This document shows, one piece after another, positions 36,056-45,260 of a DNA stretch of 64,000 nt. Positions within the stretch are counted from its first letter, which is position 1. Every line of letters starts with the position of its first letter. Source of the stretch: Pseudomonadota bacterium (GTDB lineage: Bacteria > Desulfobacterota > Desulfovibrionia > Desulfovibrionales > Desulfovibrionaceae). Below the pieces are notes generated by a model. That model was not told where the DNA came from, searched no databases, and saw only the letters and a list, made by a program, of their open reading frames with translations. Location: positions 1-64,000 of the forward strand of contig JAHIUW010000012.1 in assembly GCA_018816865.1 (NCBI GenBank). The letters are read 5' to 3'. A program made the translations under genes and the position numbers.

Positions 36056-37045
36056 TCAGTTGCGGTCCAGGAGCAGCCGTATCTTGGCCAGGGAGTCCAG
36101 CTCTTCAGACAGGGCCAGGCAGTCGGTCAGGCTCTGGCCGTGGACCACCAACCCGTGGTTGGCCATGAAGATGGAGCGGTACTCTGCCGCTGCCTTGCCC
36201 ACGGCAATGCCCAGTTCGTGGCTGCCGGGCTCCATGGCCGGGATCTCGGCCAGGCCTTGTTGATACATGGCGGCCTCGAACAGGGGCAGGTCCACCAGGG
36301 CCGTGCCCAGACGCATGAAATGCGCCAGCAGGTGGGGCGGGTGGGTGTGTGCCACGGCCATGGTCCCGGGGACGTTGCGATAGATTTCCAGATGCACGGG
36401 GGCCTCGGACGAGGCCTTGCCGGGGCCTGTGGTGCGCCCGGAGGCGATGTCCATGAGCGTGAGCCTGCCGGGTGTAAGTCTGCCCTTGGCTGCGCCGGAG
36501 CGGGTGATGATCATGGAATCCCCCAGGCGCACGGAGACATTGCCGTTGAATCCCGAGAACAGGCCGCTCATCCAGGCCGCGGTGCAGGCCTCGCCAATCT
36601 CACGGCCCACGGCCGTAGGGATGCCCGTGCCCCAGTTCTCGATCTCGGGGGTCTCGCTGGCCACGGGCTTGATGTCCACGATGGGGGTCCCGTCCAGCAC
36701 CTCCAGCCGGTCCACGGTCAGCTCCGAGCCCTCGACGCGCAGCAGGCGGCAGTGGTGCAGACCGATGGGATTGGGGCGGTCGGGCGAGCGGGTGTTGAAG
36801 ATGCCCCTGGTGGGGAGATGTCTGTCGCCCCGGGGGTGGCATTCCAGCAACTCTCGCTGGGCCTTGTGCAGCCAGCTGAAGACCAGGATGTCCTGCCCGG
36901 GTTCCAGGGTGCGTACCGCCGCAGCATAGGCCGGGTCCATGACGATCACGGCCTGGGGTGCGTTTTCGGAATACTGTTTCGGACAGTCCTTGAGCCGGGT
37001 CAGAGGGGAACGGACGGTGCCGAGGATTCGCAGGGTCATGTTCAT
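36056..37045 (-). CDS. fusion: TrmO/TsaA-like methyltransferase + class II aldolase/adducin
   Basis: A 329-residue two-domain protein. Residues 1-135 match the TrmO (TsaA-like, UPF0066) beta-barrel family, which methylates t6A37 of tRNA: LGTVRSPL, FSWLHKAQRELLECHPRGD, RGIFNTRSPDRPNPIGL and DGTPIVDIKPV. Residues ~145-329 form a class II aldolase/adducin domain, with FNGNVSVRLGD, TRSGAAKG, zinc-type histidines HTHPPH and FMANHGLVVHG. The two halves are continuous with no internal start or frame change. It overlaps thiL by four bases (ATGA). The aldolase substrate is unknown, and a joint role of the two halves is not obvious. Confidence 0.85.
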   Translation of the reverse strand: MNMTLRILGTVRSPLTRLKDCPKQYSENAPQAVIVMDPAYAAAVRTLEPGQDILVFSWLHKAQRELLECHPRGDRHLPTRGIFNTRSPDRPNPIGLHHCRLLRVEGSELTVDRLEVLDGTPIVDIKPVASETPEIENWGTGIPTAVGREIGEACTAAWMSGLFSGFNGNVSVRLGDSMIITRSGAAKGRLTPGRLTLMDIASGRTTGPGKASSEAPVHLEIYRNVPGTMAVAHTHPPHLLAHFMRLGTALVDLPLFEAAMYQQGLAEIPAMEPGSHELGIAVGKAAAEYRSIFMANHGLVVHGQSLTDCLALSEELDSLAKIRLLLDRN

Positions 37046-38037
37046 GCTGGATCCTGTGTGTTGGCGAAGTGATCGAATCCGGCGCCGGGTGCCGGGGCGC
37101 CGTTCAGGGTGATGCCGGGGGAGCTTGTCACCGTGCCGATGCGCAGCGCACCGGGGATGGCCCGGGCCACGGCGTCGGCTTCCTCGGGCGTGACGCAGGC
37201 CAGCAGGGCATAATCCTCGCCACCCAGGTAGGCGAAAGGCACGGGGTCCAGGCCTTGGGACTCGGTCCAGGCCAGGGTCTCGGCATGCAACATCCCGACG
37301 CTGATTTCCAGCCGCGCACCCAGGGCGGGGCCAAGGAAGCGGGGCAGATCCTGGGCCAGGCCATCGGAGAGATCCATGCTGCCGCGTACCGCGCGGCGGG
37401 CGGCCAGGGCCAGTCCTTGCGCGACTTTGGGCCGTGGCCGCAGGTGCGCGGCCACGGCTTGGGGATAGCGTTCGGCCGCTTGTGGACCGCCCTGCTCCAG
37501 GGCCATGAGTCCGGCGCGGACCAGACCGAAGCCACCCACCACCAGCAGCACGTCATCCGGCCAGCAGTGGCGGCGCTGCAGGATGCGCCCCTGGGCTCCG
37601 GGTTGCCCCCAGATGGTGATGTTCAGCCCCAGCAGGGGGGCCTTGGACAGGTCGCCGCCAGTCAGCGGGAGGTCGTATTCCCCGGCAAGCTCGGCCATTC
37701 CGGCAAAGAGTTCGTCCCAGAAGTCCCCGGGATGATCGGGGGCCACGGGTGGGACCATCAGTCCCAGGCTGAAGCCCAGCGGCTTGCAGCCCATGGCCGC
37801 AATGTCGCTGATGTTCACGGCCAGGGCCTTCCAGCCGATGTCTGCCGGGGAGAAATAGGAGTTGCGGAAATGGATGTCCTGGATGAACAGGTCTCCGGAG
37901 AGGACCATGTCCGGCGGGCATTTCAGATGGACGCAATCATCCCCGCGCGCCACGGGCATATGCCGGTGGGTGTTCGGGAAATGGCGGTCGATGAGTTCCA
38001 GGAACGCCTGTTCCGAGGCTGGGGCTGGCTGGGGCAT
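37042..38037 (-). CDS. thiL: thiamine-monophosphate kinase ThiL
   Basis: A 331-residue ATP-dependent kinase forming thiamine diphosphate from the monophosphate. AIR-synthase/PurM-like features are present: GDDCVHLK near the start, DIHFRNSYFSPADIGWKALAVNISDIAAMGC, LTGGDLSKAP, SMDLSDGLAQDLPR and LGGEDYALL. The ATG at 38037 has GGAGAG; an upstream extension to 38322 has no family sequence. No TPP riboswitch is seen in the 115-base gap. It is cotranscribed with the TrmO-aldolase gene. Confidence 0.9.
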   Translation of the reverse strand: MPQPAPASEQAFLELIDRHFPNTHRHMPVARGDDCVHLKCPPDMVLSGDLFIQDIHFRNSYFSPADIGWKALAVNISDIAAMGCKPLGFSLGLMVPPVAPDHPGDFWDELFAGMAELAGEYDLPLTGGDLSKAPLLGLNITIWGQPGAQGRILQRRHCWPDDVLLVVGGFGLVRAGLMALEQGGPQAAERYPQAVAAHLRPRPKVAQGLALAARRAVRGSMDLSDGLAQDLPRFLGPALGARLEISVGMLHAETLAWTESQGLDPVPFAYLGGEDYALLACVTPEEADAVARAIPGALRIGTVTSSPGITLNGAPAPGAGFDHFANTQDPA

Positions 38038-38152
38038 TGTCTCTCCGTCTGGGCTTCGGGGTGTGACCCCATGCGCGCAAAGGTAATCCAAAACCCGCGG
38101 GAAAGGAACCGGCCCACATGGGTACCTGACCGGAGAGAATGCGCGCCAACGG

Positions 38153-38356
38153 CTAGAGGTTGCCGCACATGCGTCGGTAGGAGTCGCATTCGATCTTGTT
38201 GACGAACGGGCAGGGCACGGCGTTGAACCATTGCCTGCGAGGACACCAGTACCAACGTTTGAAGGGTTCATTGCATCCGGACGTGGTGATGCGCTTGCGT
38301 CTGGCTTCTCCGAACTGCACATCCTTGCTGTCCATGGTCACCTTCCAGACTGCCAT
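38153..38356 (-). CDS. small cysteine-containing protein, 67 aa
   Basis: Unrecognised small basic protein with five cysteines (C28, C38, C49, C57, C64), three aromatic Trp in WYWCPRRQW and many Arg/Lys. The ATG at 38356 has an excellent AGGAGG five bases upstream, and the frame is closed just before the thiL leader. There is no signal peptide or membrane segment. The cysteine spacing could suit a zinc ribbon-like fold, but I know no matching family. The strong ribosome site is the main reason to believe it. Confidence 0.65.
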   Translation of the reverse strand: MAVWKVTMDSKDVQFGEARRKRITTSGCNEPFKRWYWCPRRQWFNAVPCPFVNKIECDSYRRMCGNL

Positions 38357-38686
38357 GGGGGACCTCCTGTTCTCGTTCCCGGAACAGATGACTGTCTGAA
38401 TAAATCCCTACAAGGACTGTGCCGAAATCATACTCATCGGCGAACCTGGGGGGCTCTGGTCAACGGTCGTTAGGGATGCCTGCTCTTTGCGTTCCACGCG
38501 TGGTTATTCAGTGATTCGGGGGAGGGTTCCAAGCCCCATAAATATAGTGCTATTTTTTGAAATACACTAGAGCGACAGGCATTTGACATTGCAAGGCCCC
38601 TGGCGCTGTGCCATACTTTTGGTTGGGAAAAGGTGTTTGGTTGCGGTGCAAGTGGGCCTGTTTTTTACCCTGTCGAGGACGATCCG
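38357..38686. other. intergenic region, 330 bases, no gene seen
   Basis: Upstream of two divergent genes. It holds an AT-rich segment near 38535-38570 and a TTGACA at 38584 without a well-spaced -10. No hairpin with T-run was seen. Confidence 0.4.
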
Positions 38687-40027
38687 TTGAGCAAGAAAGT
38701 CAAGCAACGTCTCTATGAAAAGACCCTCATTGATTTTGTGACAGTCGAGGATGGTGCTTTTTTTGCCGTCAGTCATGATTCGACTTTTCTGAAACTGTTC
38801 CGGCAGACCCTGAACAAGGAACTCGTCATCGGGCTGGATCGGATCCGCACCTTCTCCGAGGAGAATAAGCTGCTGGCCGAGTTGAAGAGCCCGATGTTCA
38901 AGGACAAGAAGTCACTGCTGATCATCGAGCGGGTGCTGCATAACCGCAGCATGATGTCCTTCATCAGGAATATGAAAACCATCTACGATGACATGCACAT
39001 CATTGTCCTGACCTCCGAGGTCGAGCGTCAGGTCCTGATCCTGCTGCACGAGATCGGGGCCAGCAATTTCATCACCAAACCCATCTCCGTGGATACCCTG
39101 ATCGAGAAGCTGGCCTTCACCATCAAGCCCCTGGGCAAAATCGGGCAGTACGTCGAGCGGGCCAAGTCGCATCTCTCCAAGGGCCTGTGGGATGAGGCCA
39201 TCACCCTGGCGGACAAGGTTCTGGATCTGAAGCCCGGCAGCGCAGCGGCGTTGATGGTCAAGGGTGATGCTCTCAAGGCCAAGGGTGAATCCGGGCAGGC
39301 CGAGGCCTCGTATCTGGAAGCTCACCAGGGGGCGTCCCTGTACCTTGAGCCGTTGAAAAAACTCGCCGAATTGTACAAGGATGAGGGCGATCCCAACAAG
39401 CAGCTGGAGTACATGAACAAGTTGGACAGGCTCTCGCCACTCAACGTGGAGCGCAAGATCCATATCGGCGAGATCTATCTGGACTTCGGCGATAAGGAAA
39501 AGGCTGGCGAGTATTTCGAGCAGGCCGTGGACAATGCCCGCAAGGAAGCCCAGAGCATGATCGAGGAGGTCAAGCGTTCCATCGCCGAGAAATGCCTGGA
39601 TAGTGCCCCGGCCACAGCCGAGAAGTTTTTACGCTCCATCATCGATGACAAGCGCGGCTCCCTGAAAAAATCCGACATCGAGACCTTCAATCGCCTGGGC
39701 ATGGCCCTGCGCAGGCAGGGACGCTGGGAGGACGCCGTCGGCGAGTACGAACAGGCCCTGAAGATCAGCCCCGACGACGAGAATCTGCATTTCAACCGGG
39801 CTGTGGCCCTGACCGAGGGCGGCAAGCATTATCCGGCTGAACAGGCACTCTCCAAGGTGCTGGAGTTGAATCCCGACTTCGGCGGCCAGAGTCCGTTGCT
39901 GACCTTCAATATCGGGGTCATGTTTTCCAACGCCCGCAAATCCAAGGAAGCCCTGCACTTCCTGAAGCGGACCCTGAAGCTGGACCCCAATCACGAGGGA
40001 GCCAAGTCCCTGCTCAAGGATCTGTGA
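38687..40027 (+). CDS. degenerate receiver domain-TPR protein
   Basis: About 446 residues. The first ~150 look like a CheY fold (FAVSHDSTFLKLFRQTL, LLIIERVLHNRSMMSF, HIIVLTSEVE, FITKPISVDTLIEKL), but the phospho-acceptor position appears to be Glu in LLIIERV rather than Asp, so normal phosphorylation is doubtful. At least five TPR repeats follow (about 175-440), for example GLWDEAITLADKVLDLKPGS and GRWEDAVGEYEQALKISPDD. The likely start is TTG 38687, with GAGGA seven bases before; GTG 38633 is an alternative. It is probably a scaffold in signalling. A CGGGTCGC hairpin follows its stop. Confidence 0.78.
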   Translation: MSKKVKQRLYEKTLIDFVTVEDGAFFAVSHDSTFLKLFRQTLNKELVIGLDRIRTFSEENKLLAELKSPMFKDKKSLLIIERVLHNRSMMSFIRNMKTIYDDMHIIVLTSEVERQVLILLHEIGASNFITKPISVDTLIEKLAFTIKPLGKIGQYVERAKSHLSKGLWDEAITLADKVLDLKPGSAAALMVKGDALKAKGESGQAEASYLEAHQGASLYLEPLKKLAELYKDEGDPNKQLEYMNKLDRLSPLNVERKIHIGEIYLDFGDKEKAGEYFEQAVDNARKEAQSMIEEVKRSIAEKCLDSAPATAEKFLRSIIDDKRGSLKKSDIETFNRLGMALRRQGRWEDAVGEYEQALKISPDDENLHFNRAVALTEGGKHYPAEQALSKVLELNPDFGGQSPLLTFNIGVMFSNARKSKEALHFLKRTLKLDPNHEGAKSLLKDL

Positions 40028-40046
40028 CGGGTCGCTTCGCGACCCG
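40028..40046 (+). other. hairpin after the receiver-TPR gene
   Basis: A perfect 8-bp stem CGGGTCGC-TTC-GCGACCCG starting at the base after the stop codon. No T-run follows, so termination is uncertain. Confidence 0.55.
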
Positions 40047-40143
40047 CTGCACAGAGACCGTCAGGTCGCTCTGGACTTGAAACCCGCGCCGGGGTAATTT
40101 TGTTATCTTGGTGTGGGTTTTTTTCGTGCAAAGGAGACCGGGA

Positions 40144-42072
40144 ATGCAGCGAGCCGAACAGATCGTCCATGGCGTCAGCCTGCTCACGGACCATGACATT
40201 TACCTCTTTAAGGAGGGGCGTCACAGCCGGCTGTATGACAAGCTCGGTGCGCACCTTCTGACCCACGAGGGCCAAAGCGGGACCCTGTTTGCGGTTTGGG
40301 CGCCCAATGCGCGTGCCGTCTCCGTGTATGGGGATTTCAATGCCTGGGACGCCGCTGCGCATCCGCTGGCCGTGCGCCTTGACGGCTCCGGCATCTGGGA
40401 AGGCTTTGTGCCGGGGGTGGGCCACGGAACGCAGTACAAGTATCACATCGTGTCGCGCGTGGCTGAGTACAGCGTGGACAAGGCCGATCCCTTCGCTTTC
40501 CTGGGCGAGGGCGCGCCGCGCACCGCTTCGGTTGTCTGGGATCTGTCCTACGGCTGGAACGACGCCGGGTGGATGGCTCGCCGGGGCAAGTGCAACGCCC
40601 GCGAGGCCCCGTGGTCCGTGTACGAGATGCACCTTGGCTCCTGGCGACGGGATCATGGCGACGATTTTCGCTCCCTGCACTACGAGCAGTTGGCGGAGCA
40701 GCTGCCGAACTACGTACGTGATCTGGGCTTCACCCATGTGGAGCTGATGCCCGTGATGGAGCACCCGTTTTTCGGCTCCTGGGGCTACCAGACCACCGGA
40801 TACTTCGCACCCTCCAGCCGTTTTGGGCCGCCGCAGGACTTCATGCGCCTGGTGGACAAGCTGCACAACGCAGGGGTGGGCGTGATCCTGGACTGGGTGC
40901 CCTCGCACTTCCCCACGGATGAGCATGGTCTGTCCTATTTCGACGGCACCTATCTTTTCGAGCACGCCGACCCGCGCAAAGGCTTTCATCCTGACTGGAA
41001 TGCCTCGATCTTCAACCATGCCCGATACGAGGTTCGCTCGTTCCTGATCTCCAGCGCCCTGTTCTGGCTGGACCGCTATCATGCCGACGGGTTGCGCGTG
41101 GACGCCGTGGCCTCCATGCTCTACCTGGACTACTCCCGCAAGGACGGCGAGTGGGAGGCCAACGAATACGGCGGACGCGAGAACATCGGGGCCGTCGAGT
41201 TCCTGCGGACCCTCAATCAGGCCGTGTACGCCGAATTCCCGGATGTGCAGACCGTGGCCGAGGAGTCCACCGCCTGGCCCATGGTCAGTCGTCCGGTGTA
41301 CTTGGGCGGGCTGGGATTCGGCATGAAATGGAACATGGGCTGGATGCATGACACCCTGGACTATTTCGCCAACGATCCGGTGTTCCGCAAGTTCCATCAG
41401 AACCTGCTGACCTTCAGTATCTGGTACGCCTTTACCGAGAATTTCATGCTGCCCCTGTCCCACGACGAGGTGGTGCACGGCAAGGGTTCGCTCTATGGGC
41501 GCATGCCCGGGGACCAGTGGCAGAAATGCGCTGGCCTGAAGGCCTTGTACGGCTACATGTATGCCCACCCCGGCAAGAAGTTGCTGTTCATGGGTGCGGA
41601 GATGGGCCAGGTCCCCGAGTGGAACCACGACGCCGAGGTGGAATGGCATCTGCTGGACGTGCCCCTGCACAAGGGCGTGTTCGATTTCCTCGGGGCCCTG
41701 AATCGCCTGTATCGCGAGCAGCCCGCCCTGTATGCCGATGACTTCTCGCCCGAGGGTTTCGAATGGATTGATTTCCGCGACGCGGACGCCGGGGTTCTGG
41801 TGTTTCTGCGCAAGGGCCAGGGAGTGGCCCCGGTGCTGGCGGTGTGCAATTTCACACCGGTCCCGCGCGAGAACTATCGCGTGGGCGTCCCCGCCGCCGG
41901 GCACTGGAAAGAGATCCTGAACTCCGACGCCCTGGAGTTCGGGGGCAGTGGCTGGGGGAATCTGGGAGGAAGGACTTCAAGCCCCGTCCCTGTGCATGGC
42001 AGAGAGCATTCACTGGTGCTGCAGATCCCGCCCCTGTCCGTGTCCTATTTCCTGTTCGAGGGAGTCTGCTGA
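40144..42072 (+). CDS. glgB: 1,4-alpha-glucan branching enzyme GlgB
   Basis: A 642-residue GH13 enzyme forming alpha-1,6 branches in glycogen. An N-terminal CBM48 domain ([21 protein letters not shown]) precedes the catalytic barrel with [23 protein letters not shown], nucleophile region [26 protein letters not shown] and LSHDEVVHG, and a C-terminal beta domain. The ATG at 40144 follows AAGGAG. It overlaps malQ (TGATG), so glycogen branching and maltodextrin handling are cotranscribed. No glgA or glgC is adjacent. Confidence 0.95.
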   Translation: MQRAEQIVHGVSLLTDHDIYLFKEGRHSRLYDKLGAHLLTHEGQSGTLFAVWAPNARAVSVYGDFNAWDAAAHPLAVRLDGSGIWEGFVPGVGHGTQYKYHIVSRVAEYSVDKADPFAFLGEGAPRTASVVWDLSYGWNDAGWMARRGKCNAREAPWSVYEMHLGSWRRDHGDDFRSLHYEQLAEQLPNYVRDLGFTHVELMPVMEHPFFGSWGYQTTGYFAPSSRFGPPQDFMRLVDKLHNAGVGVILDWVPSHFPTDEHGLSYFDGTYLFEHADPRKGFHPDWNASIFNHARYEVRSFLISSALFWLDRYHADGLRVDAVASMLYLDYSRKDGEWEANEYGGRENIGAVEFLRTLNQAVYAEFPDVQTVAEESTAWPMVSRPVYLGGLGFGMKWNMGWMHDTLDYFANDPVFRKFHQNLLTFSIWYAFTENFMLPLSHDEVVHGKGSLYGRMPGDQWQKCAGLKALYGYMYAHPGKKLLFMGAEMGQVPEWNHDAEVEWHLLDVPLHKGVFDFLGALNRLYREQPALYADDFSPEGFEWIDFRDADAGVLVFLRKGQGVAPVLAVCNFTPVPRENYRVGVPAAGHWKEILNSDALEFGGSGWGNLGGRTSSPVPVHGREHSLVLQIPPLSVSYFLFEGVC

Positions 42073-43586
42073 TGACCCCCGTCATGTCTCGCCGGGGGAG
42101 TGGTGTGCTGTTGCACATCACCAGTCTGGCCTCGCCCTATGGCATTGGCGACATGGGGTCGGCCGCGCGGCGGTTCGCGGACTTCCTGCAGCGCGCAGGG
42201 CAGCGCTATTGGCAGATCCTGCCGTTGAACCCCTCGTCGTCGTTTCTGGGGAATTCCCCGTACTCCAGCTATTCCCTGTTCGCGGGCAATCCTCTGCTCA
42301 TCAGCCCGGAGGGCCTAGCCGGTGACGGTTGGCTGCGTCTGGCCGATATCCAACAGACGGCGCCAGGATGGGAGGGGCCGGTGGACTTCAGGGCGGCGGA
42401 GGTCTTCAAACTGGGGCTGGTGACTCTGGCCCATGATCGGGCGCAGGGCATGCTGGCGGAGCATGAGGGCTTTCAGGCCTTCCGTGCTGGGCACGGCCCC
42501 CGCTGGCTGGATGATTTCGCGGCCTTTGCCGTGCTCAAGGATCGTTTCGGGGGTGCGGCCTGGGACACCTGGCCCGAGGAGTTCAAGCTCCGCGACCCGA
42601 AGGCCCTGGAGCTTTTGCGCCGCGAGGCGCGTCTGGAATTGGAGCGTATCGAGTTCACCCAGTATCTGTTCTTTTCGCAGTGGGCGGCCCTGCGCAGCTA
42701 CTGCAATGAGCGCCAGATCCGGATCATCGGTGACTTGCCTTTCTACCCCACCTCCGACAGCGCCGATGTCTGGGCCCAGCCCGAGGCTTTCCAGCTGGAT
42801 GGGGAGGGCCGGCCCGCCGTGGTGGCCGGGGTTCCGCCGGACTATTTCAGCGAGACCGGTCAGCGCTGGGGAAATCCGGTCTACGACTGGGCCTCCCAGG
42901 TTCAGGACGGTTATTCCTGGTGGCTCACGCGCATCGCCCATAATCTGGGCTGGGCGGACATCATCCGTCTGGACCATTTCCGGGGGTTTGCGGCCTACTG
43001 GGTGGTGCCGCCGCATGAGGAGACGGCCATCAACGGCTGGTGGGTGGATGGCCCGGGACAGGCGTTCTTCGAGGCCGTGCGCGGGCGCTTTCCGGAACTG
43101 CCGATTATCGCCGAAGACCTGGGCCTGATCACCGAGGATGTGGTGGCCATGCGCGAGGCCTTTGAATTGCCGGGGATGAGTGTGCTGCAGTTCTCTTTTG
43201 GGCCGGATACGGGTGAAAGCTCCAACTCATTACATAATCATCAGCGGCGCAGCGTGGCCTATTCCGGGACCCACGACAATAATACCTCGTCTGGCTGGTT
43301 CGCCCAGGACCTGGGAGAGGATGGCCGCAAACGGTTGAACGACTATCTCGGGCGCGACGTCGGCCCCCGGGACGCGGCCTGGGTGCTGATCCGCCTGGCG
43401 TTGATGTCTCCGGCCGCCACGGCCATCATCCCCATGCAGGATCTGCTGGGTCTGGGTGGGGAGGCCAGGATGAACGTTCCGTCTCGTCCTACTGGAAACT
43501 GGTCATGGCGACTGAGCCCCCGGCAGTTGTCCCCGGGATTGGCCGACAGGCTGCGCGGGCTGTGTGATTTGTATGGCAGAACATGA
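42072..43586 (+). CDS. malQ: 4-alpha-glucanotransferase MalQ
   Basis: A 504-residue GH77 amylomaltase that disproportionates maltodextrins. Motifs: GVLLHITSLASPYGIGDMG, WQILPLNP, NSPYSSYSLFAGNPLLIS, IGDLPFYPTSDSADVW, IIRLDHFRGFAAYW (nucleophile Asp), IIAEDLG (acid/base Glu) and AYSGTHDNNT. The start overlaps the glgB stop, with GGGAG upstream. Its length matches bacterial amylomaltases of about 500 residues. Confidence 0.95.
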   Translation: MTPVMSRRGSGVLLHITSLASPYGIGDMGSAARRFADFLQRAGQRYWQILPLNPSSSFLGNSPYSSYSLFAGNPLLISPEGLAGDGWLRLADIQQTAPGWEGPVDFRAAEVFKLGLVTLAHDRAQGMLAEHEGFQAFRAGHGPRWLDDFAAFAVLKDRFGGAAWDTWPEEFKLRDPKALELLRREARLELERIEFTQYLFFSQWAALRSYCNERQIRIIGDLPFYPTSDSADVWAQPEAFQLDGEGRPAVVAGVPPDYFSETGQRWGNPVYDWASQVQDGYSWWLTRIAHNLGWADIIRLDHFRGFAAYWVVPPHEETAINGWWVDGPGQAFFEAVRGRFPELPIIAEDLGLITEDVVAMREAFELPGMSVLQFSFGPDTGESSNSLHNHQRRSVAYSGTHDNNTSSGWFAQDLGEDGRKRLNDYLGRDVGPRDAAWVLIRLALMSPAATAIIPMQDLLGLGGEARMNVPSRPTGNWSWRLSPRQLSPGLADRLRGLCDLYGRT

Positions 43587-43655
43587 GGGAACTGTTTAAA
43601 ACACATTGCCCCTGTTGACTTTAAGTGGTTTTTACTGTTTGCTTCGCGCTACTCA

Positions 43656-43674
43656 GCGGGGTAAGATACCCCGC
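43656..43674 (+). other. 5' leader hairpin before the TolC-family gene
   Basis: A perfect 8-bp stem GCGGGGTA-AGA-TACCCCGC lies 36 bases before the ATG. It may protect the leader or mark the end of the glgB-malQ transcript; there is no T-run. Confidence 0.5.
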
Positions 43675-43709
43675 AAATACATAGGGACCTACACATTAAG
43701 GATCAAGCA

Positions 43710-45035
43710 ATGAACATGAAAAAGACTACGACCCTGTTCTCTCTGGCGGTCGTATTTGTGATGGCGGCGGCTTCCTTGGCGCAGGCGAATACCGTGTACA
43801 ATATGCAGCAGGCCGTGGATCAGGCTCTGGAGGCCAATCCAACGATGCTGGCCGCAAGGCATGATATGTTGGGGGCCGAGGCCGGACGCAAGTCCGCGCG
43901 CGGCTCCTTCCTGCCGTCTGCGTCTGTGAGTTATGGCTATACCCGCTATGACCACGACCAGCCCACCCGTGACAATCCTACCCGTGATCAGGACGTCTGG
44001 TCCGCGAGTTTCAACGTCCACCAGGACCTGTTCACGGGCTGGCGCATCCTGTCCACCTACCAGCGGGCCCAGCTCTCCGAGGAAAATGCTACGGCGAGAG
44101 TACTCAACACCGAATTGTCCCTGGTCAACACCGTGCAGGAGAATTTCCTGGGGCTGTTGAAGGCCCGGGAGGACGTACGGAGCGCCAAGGATTCAGTCAC
44201 GCGTCTGCGCGAGCAGCTGAAGGTGACCCAAGCCTTTTATGACGTGGGCTTGCAGCCTCGGTTGGACGTGCTCCAGGCCGAGGTGGACCTGGCCGGGGCC
44301 GAGGATGCCCTGTTGACCGCCGAGAATAGCGTCGCCACCCAGATCGTGCGCCTGAACACCCTGCTGGGCCTGGCCCACGACGCCGATGTGGACTACGAGG
44401 GTAACCTGGCCTACCAGCCCTTTACCCTGACCATCGAGGACGCTCTGGAAAGGGCCTACAAGGACCGTCCGGATTTGATCATCGCCAAGCGCAGTGTCGA
44501 GATCGCTGTCAAGGACAAGTCGATCACCGACAGCGCCTTCTATCCGCAGGTCGGGGCTGATTTCGATTGGTCCACCTACGGCGATGATCCCAACGCCAGC
44601 GGCGATGGCTACGCCAATACCGAATACAGCGAATGGACCGTGGGCGTCAGGGCCTCCTGGACCTTCTGGCAGTGGGGCAAGACCTATTACGCCAGCGAGC
44701 AGGCCAAACAGAATGTTTCCAGCCTGTTGCAAAGCGCTGATAACACTCGCAATGAAGCGACCTATTCCGTCAAGTCCTACCACCTGGCCATCGGTAACGC
44801 CAAGGAAAGCATCCGTGTGAACAAGAAGGCCGTGGAAGCCGCACAGGAGAGCTATCGCATGGCCGTTGCCCGCTATCAGGCCCAGGTGGGCACCAACACC
44901 GATGTGCTGGACGCCCAGTCCCGCCTGACCTACGCCGAGGCCGCTTTGACCGCCGCCCTGGCGAACTACGAGATTGCTCTGTCCAGGCTGTTTGTGTCCA
45001 TTGGAGAGAAGAATACGGCTCTGACCAGCCGCTAG
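43710..45035 (+). CDS. TolC family outer-membrane channel protein
   Basis: A 441-residue exported protein with a signal peptide (residues 1-26, ending SLAQA-N) and two outer-membrane efflux repeats, each with long heptad-like helices: MQQAVDQALEANPTMLAARHDMLGAEA and ERAYKDRPDLIIAKRSVEIAVKDK, plus GTNTDVLDAQSRLTYAEAAL near the end. It forms the outer-membrane duct of type I secretion or RND efflux. No inner-membrane partner is adjacent, and it is not part of the Cus operon, which has its own TolC homolog on the other strand. The stop codon abuts a nested-hairpin repeat. Confidence 0.88.
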   Translation: MNMKKTTTLFSLAVVFVMAAASLAQANTVYNMQQAVDQALEANPTMLAARHDMLGAEAGRKSARGSFLPSASVSYGYTRYDHDQPTRDNPTRDQDVWSASFNVHQDLFTGWRILSTYQRAQLSEENATARVLNTELSLVNTVQENFLGLLKAREDVRSAKDSVTRLREQLKVTQAFYDVGLQPRLDVLQAEVDLAGAEDALLTAENSVATQIVRLNTLLGLAHDADVDYEGNLAYQPFTLTIEDALERAYKDRPDLIIAKRSVEIAVKDKSITDSAFYPQVGADFDWSTYGDDPNASGDGYANTEYSEWTVGVRASWTFWQWGKTYYASEQAKQNVSSLLQSADNTRNEATYSVKSYHLAIGNAKESIRVNKKAVEAAQESYRMAVARYQAQVGTNTDVLDAQSRLTYAEAALTAALANYEIALSRLFVSIGEKNTALTSR

Positions 45036-45159
45036 CAGGCTGATGAAAAAGGCACGTTTACTGTGTTGCATCGCTAAAGATAAATCCTCGCGTACGGGGA
45101 GTACGCATCGGCCTTATCTTTAGCTTGCGCCTTGCCTACGCACCTTTTTGAACAGCCTG
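45036..45159. repeat. nested-hairpin intergenic repeat, copy D
   Basis: It begins right after the stop of the TolC-family gene. Outer arms are CAGGCTG/CAGCCTG with AAAAAGG/CCTTTTT, inner arms TAAAGATAA/TTATCTTTA, core GCGTAC-GGGGA-GTACGC. All three stems differ in sequence from copy A yet remain paired. TTGCGCC follows the inner stem as in the other copies. Confidence 0.82.
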
Positions 45160-45201
45160 CCTGTTTGGTAGTGATTTGGTTCAGGCTTTTATTCAAAAAT
45201 C

Positions 45202-45235
45202 AAAAGGCTCCCGGAATCTTCCGGGAGCCTTTTTT
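45202..45235. terminator. bidirectional terminator between convergent genes
   Basis: AAAAGGCTCCCGG pairs with CCGGGAGCCTTTT (loop AATCTT), with T-runs on both strands. It serves the TolC-family gene (plus) and the Cus operon (minus). Confidence 0.95.
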
Positions 45236-45260
45236 GATGCCTGAACAGGAGCCTTTCGGG

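Noticed and set aside
37042-38322. Longer start for thiL at 38322.
   Set aside because: The added 95 residues are Arg/Pro-rich, run across the 67-codon small gene on another frame, and ATG 38037 has a good ribosome site and a family-like N-terminus.
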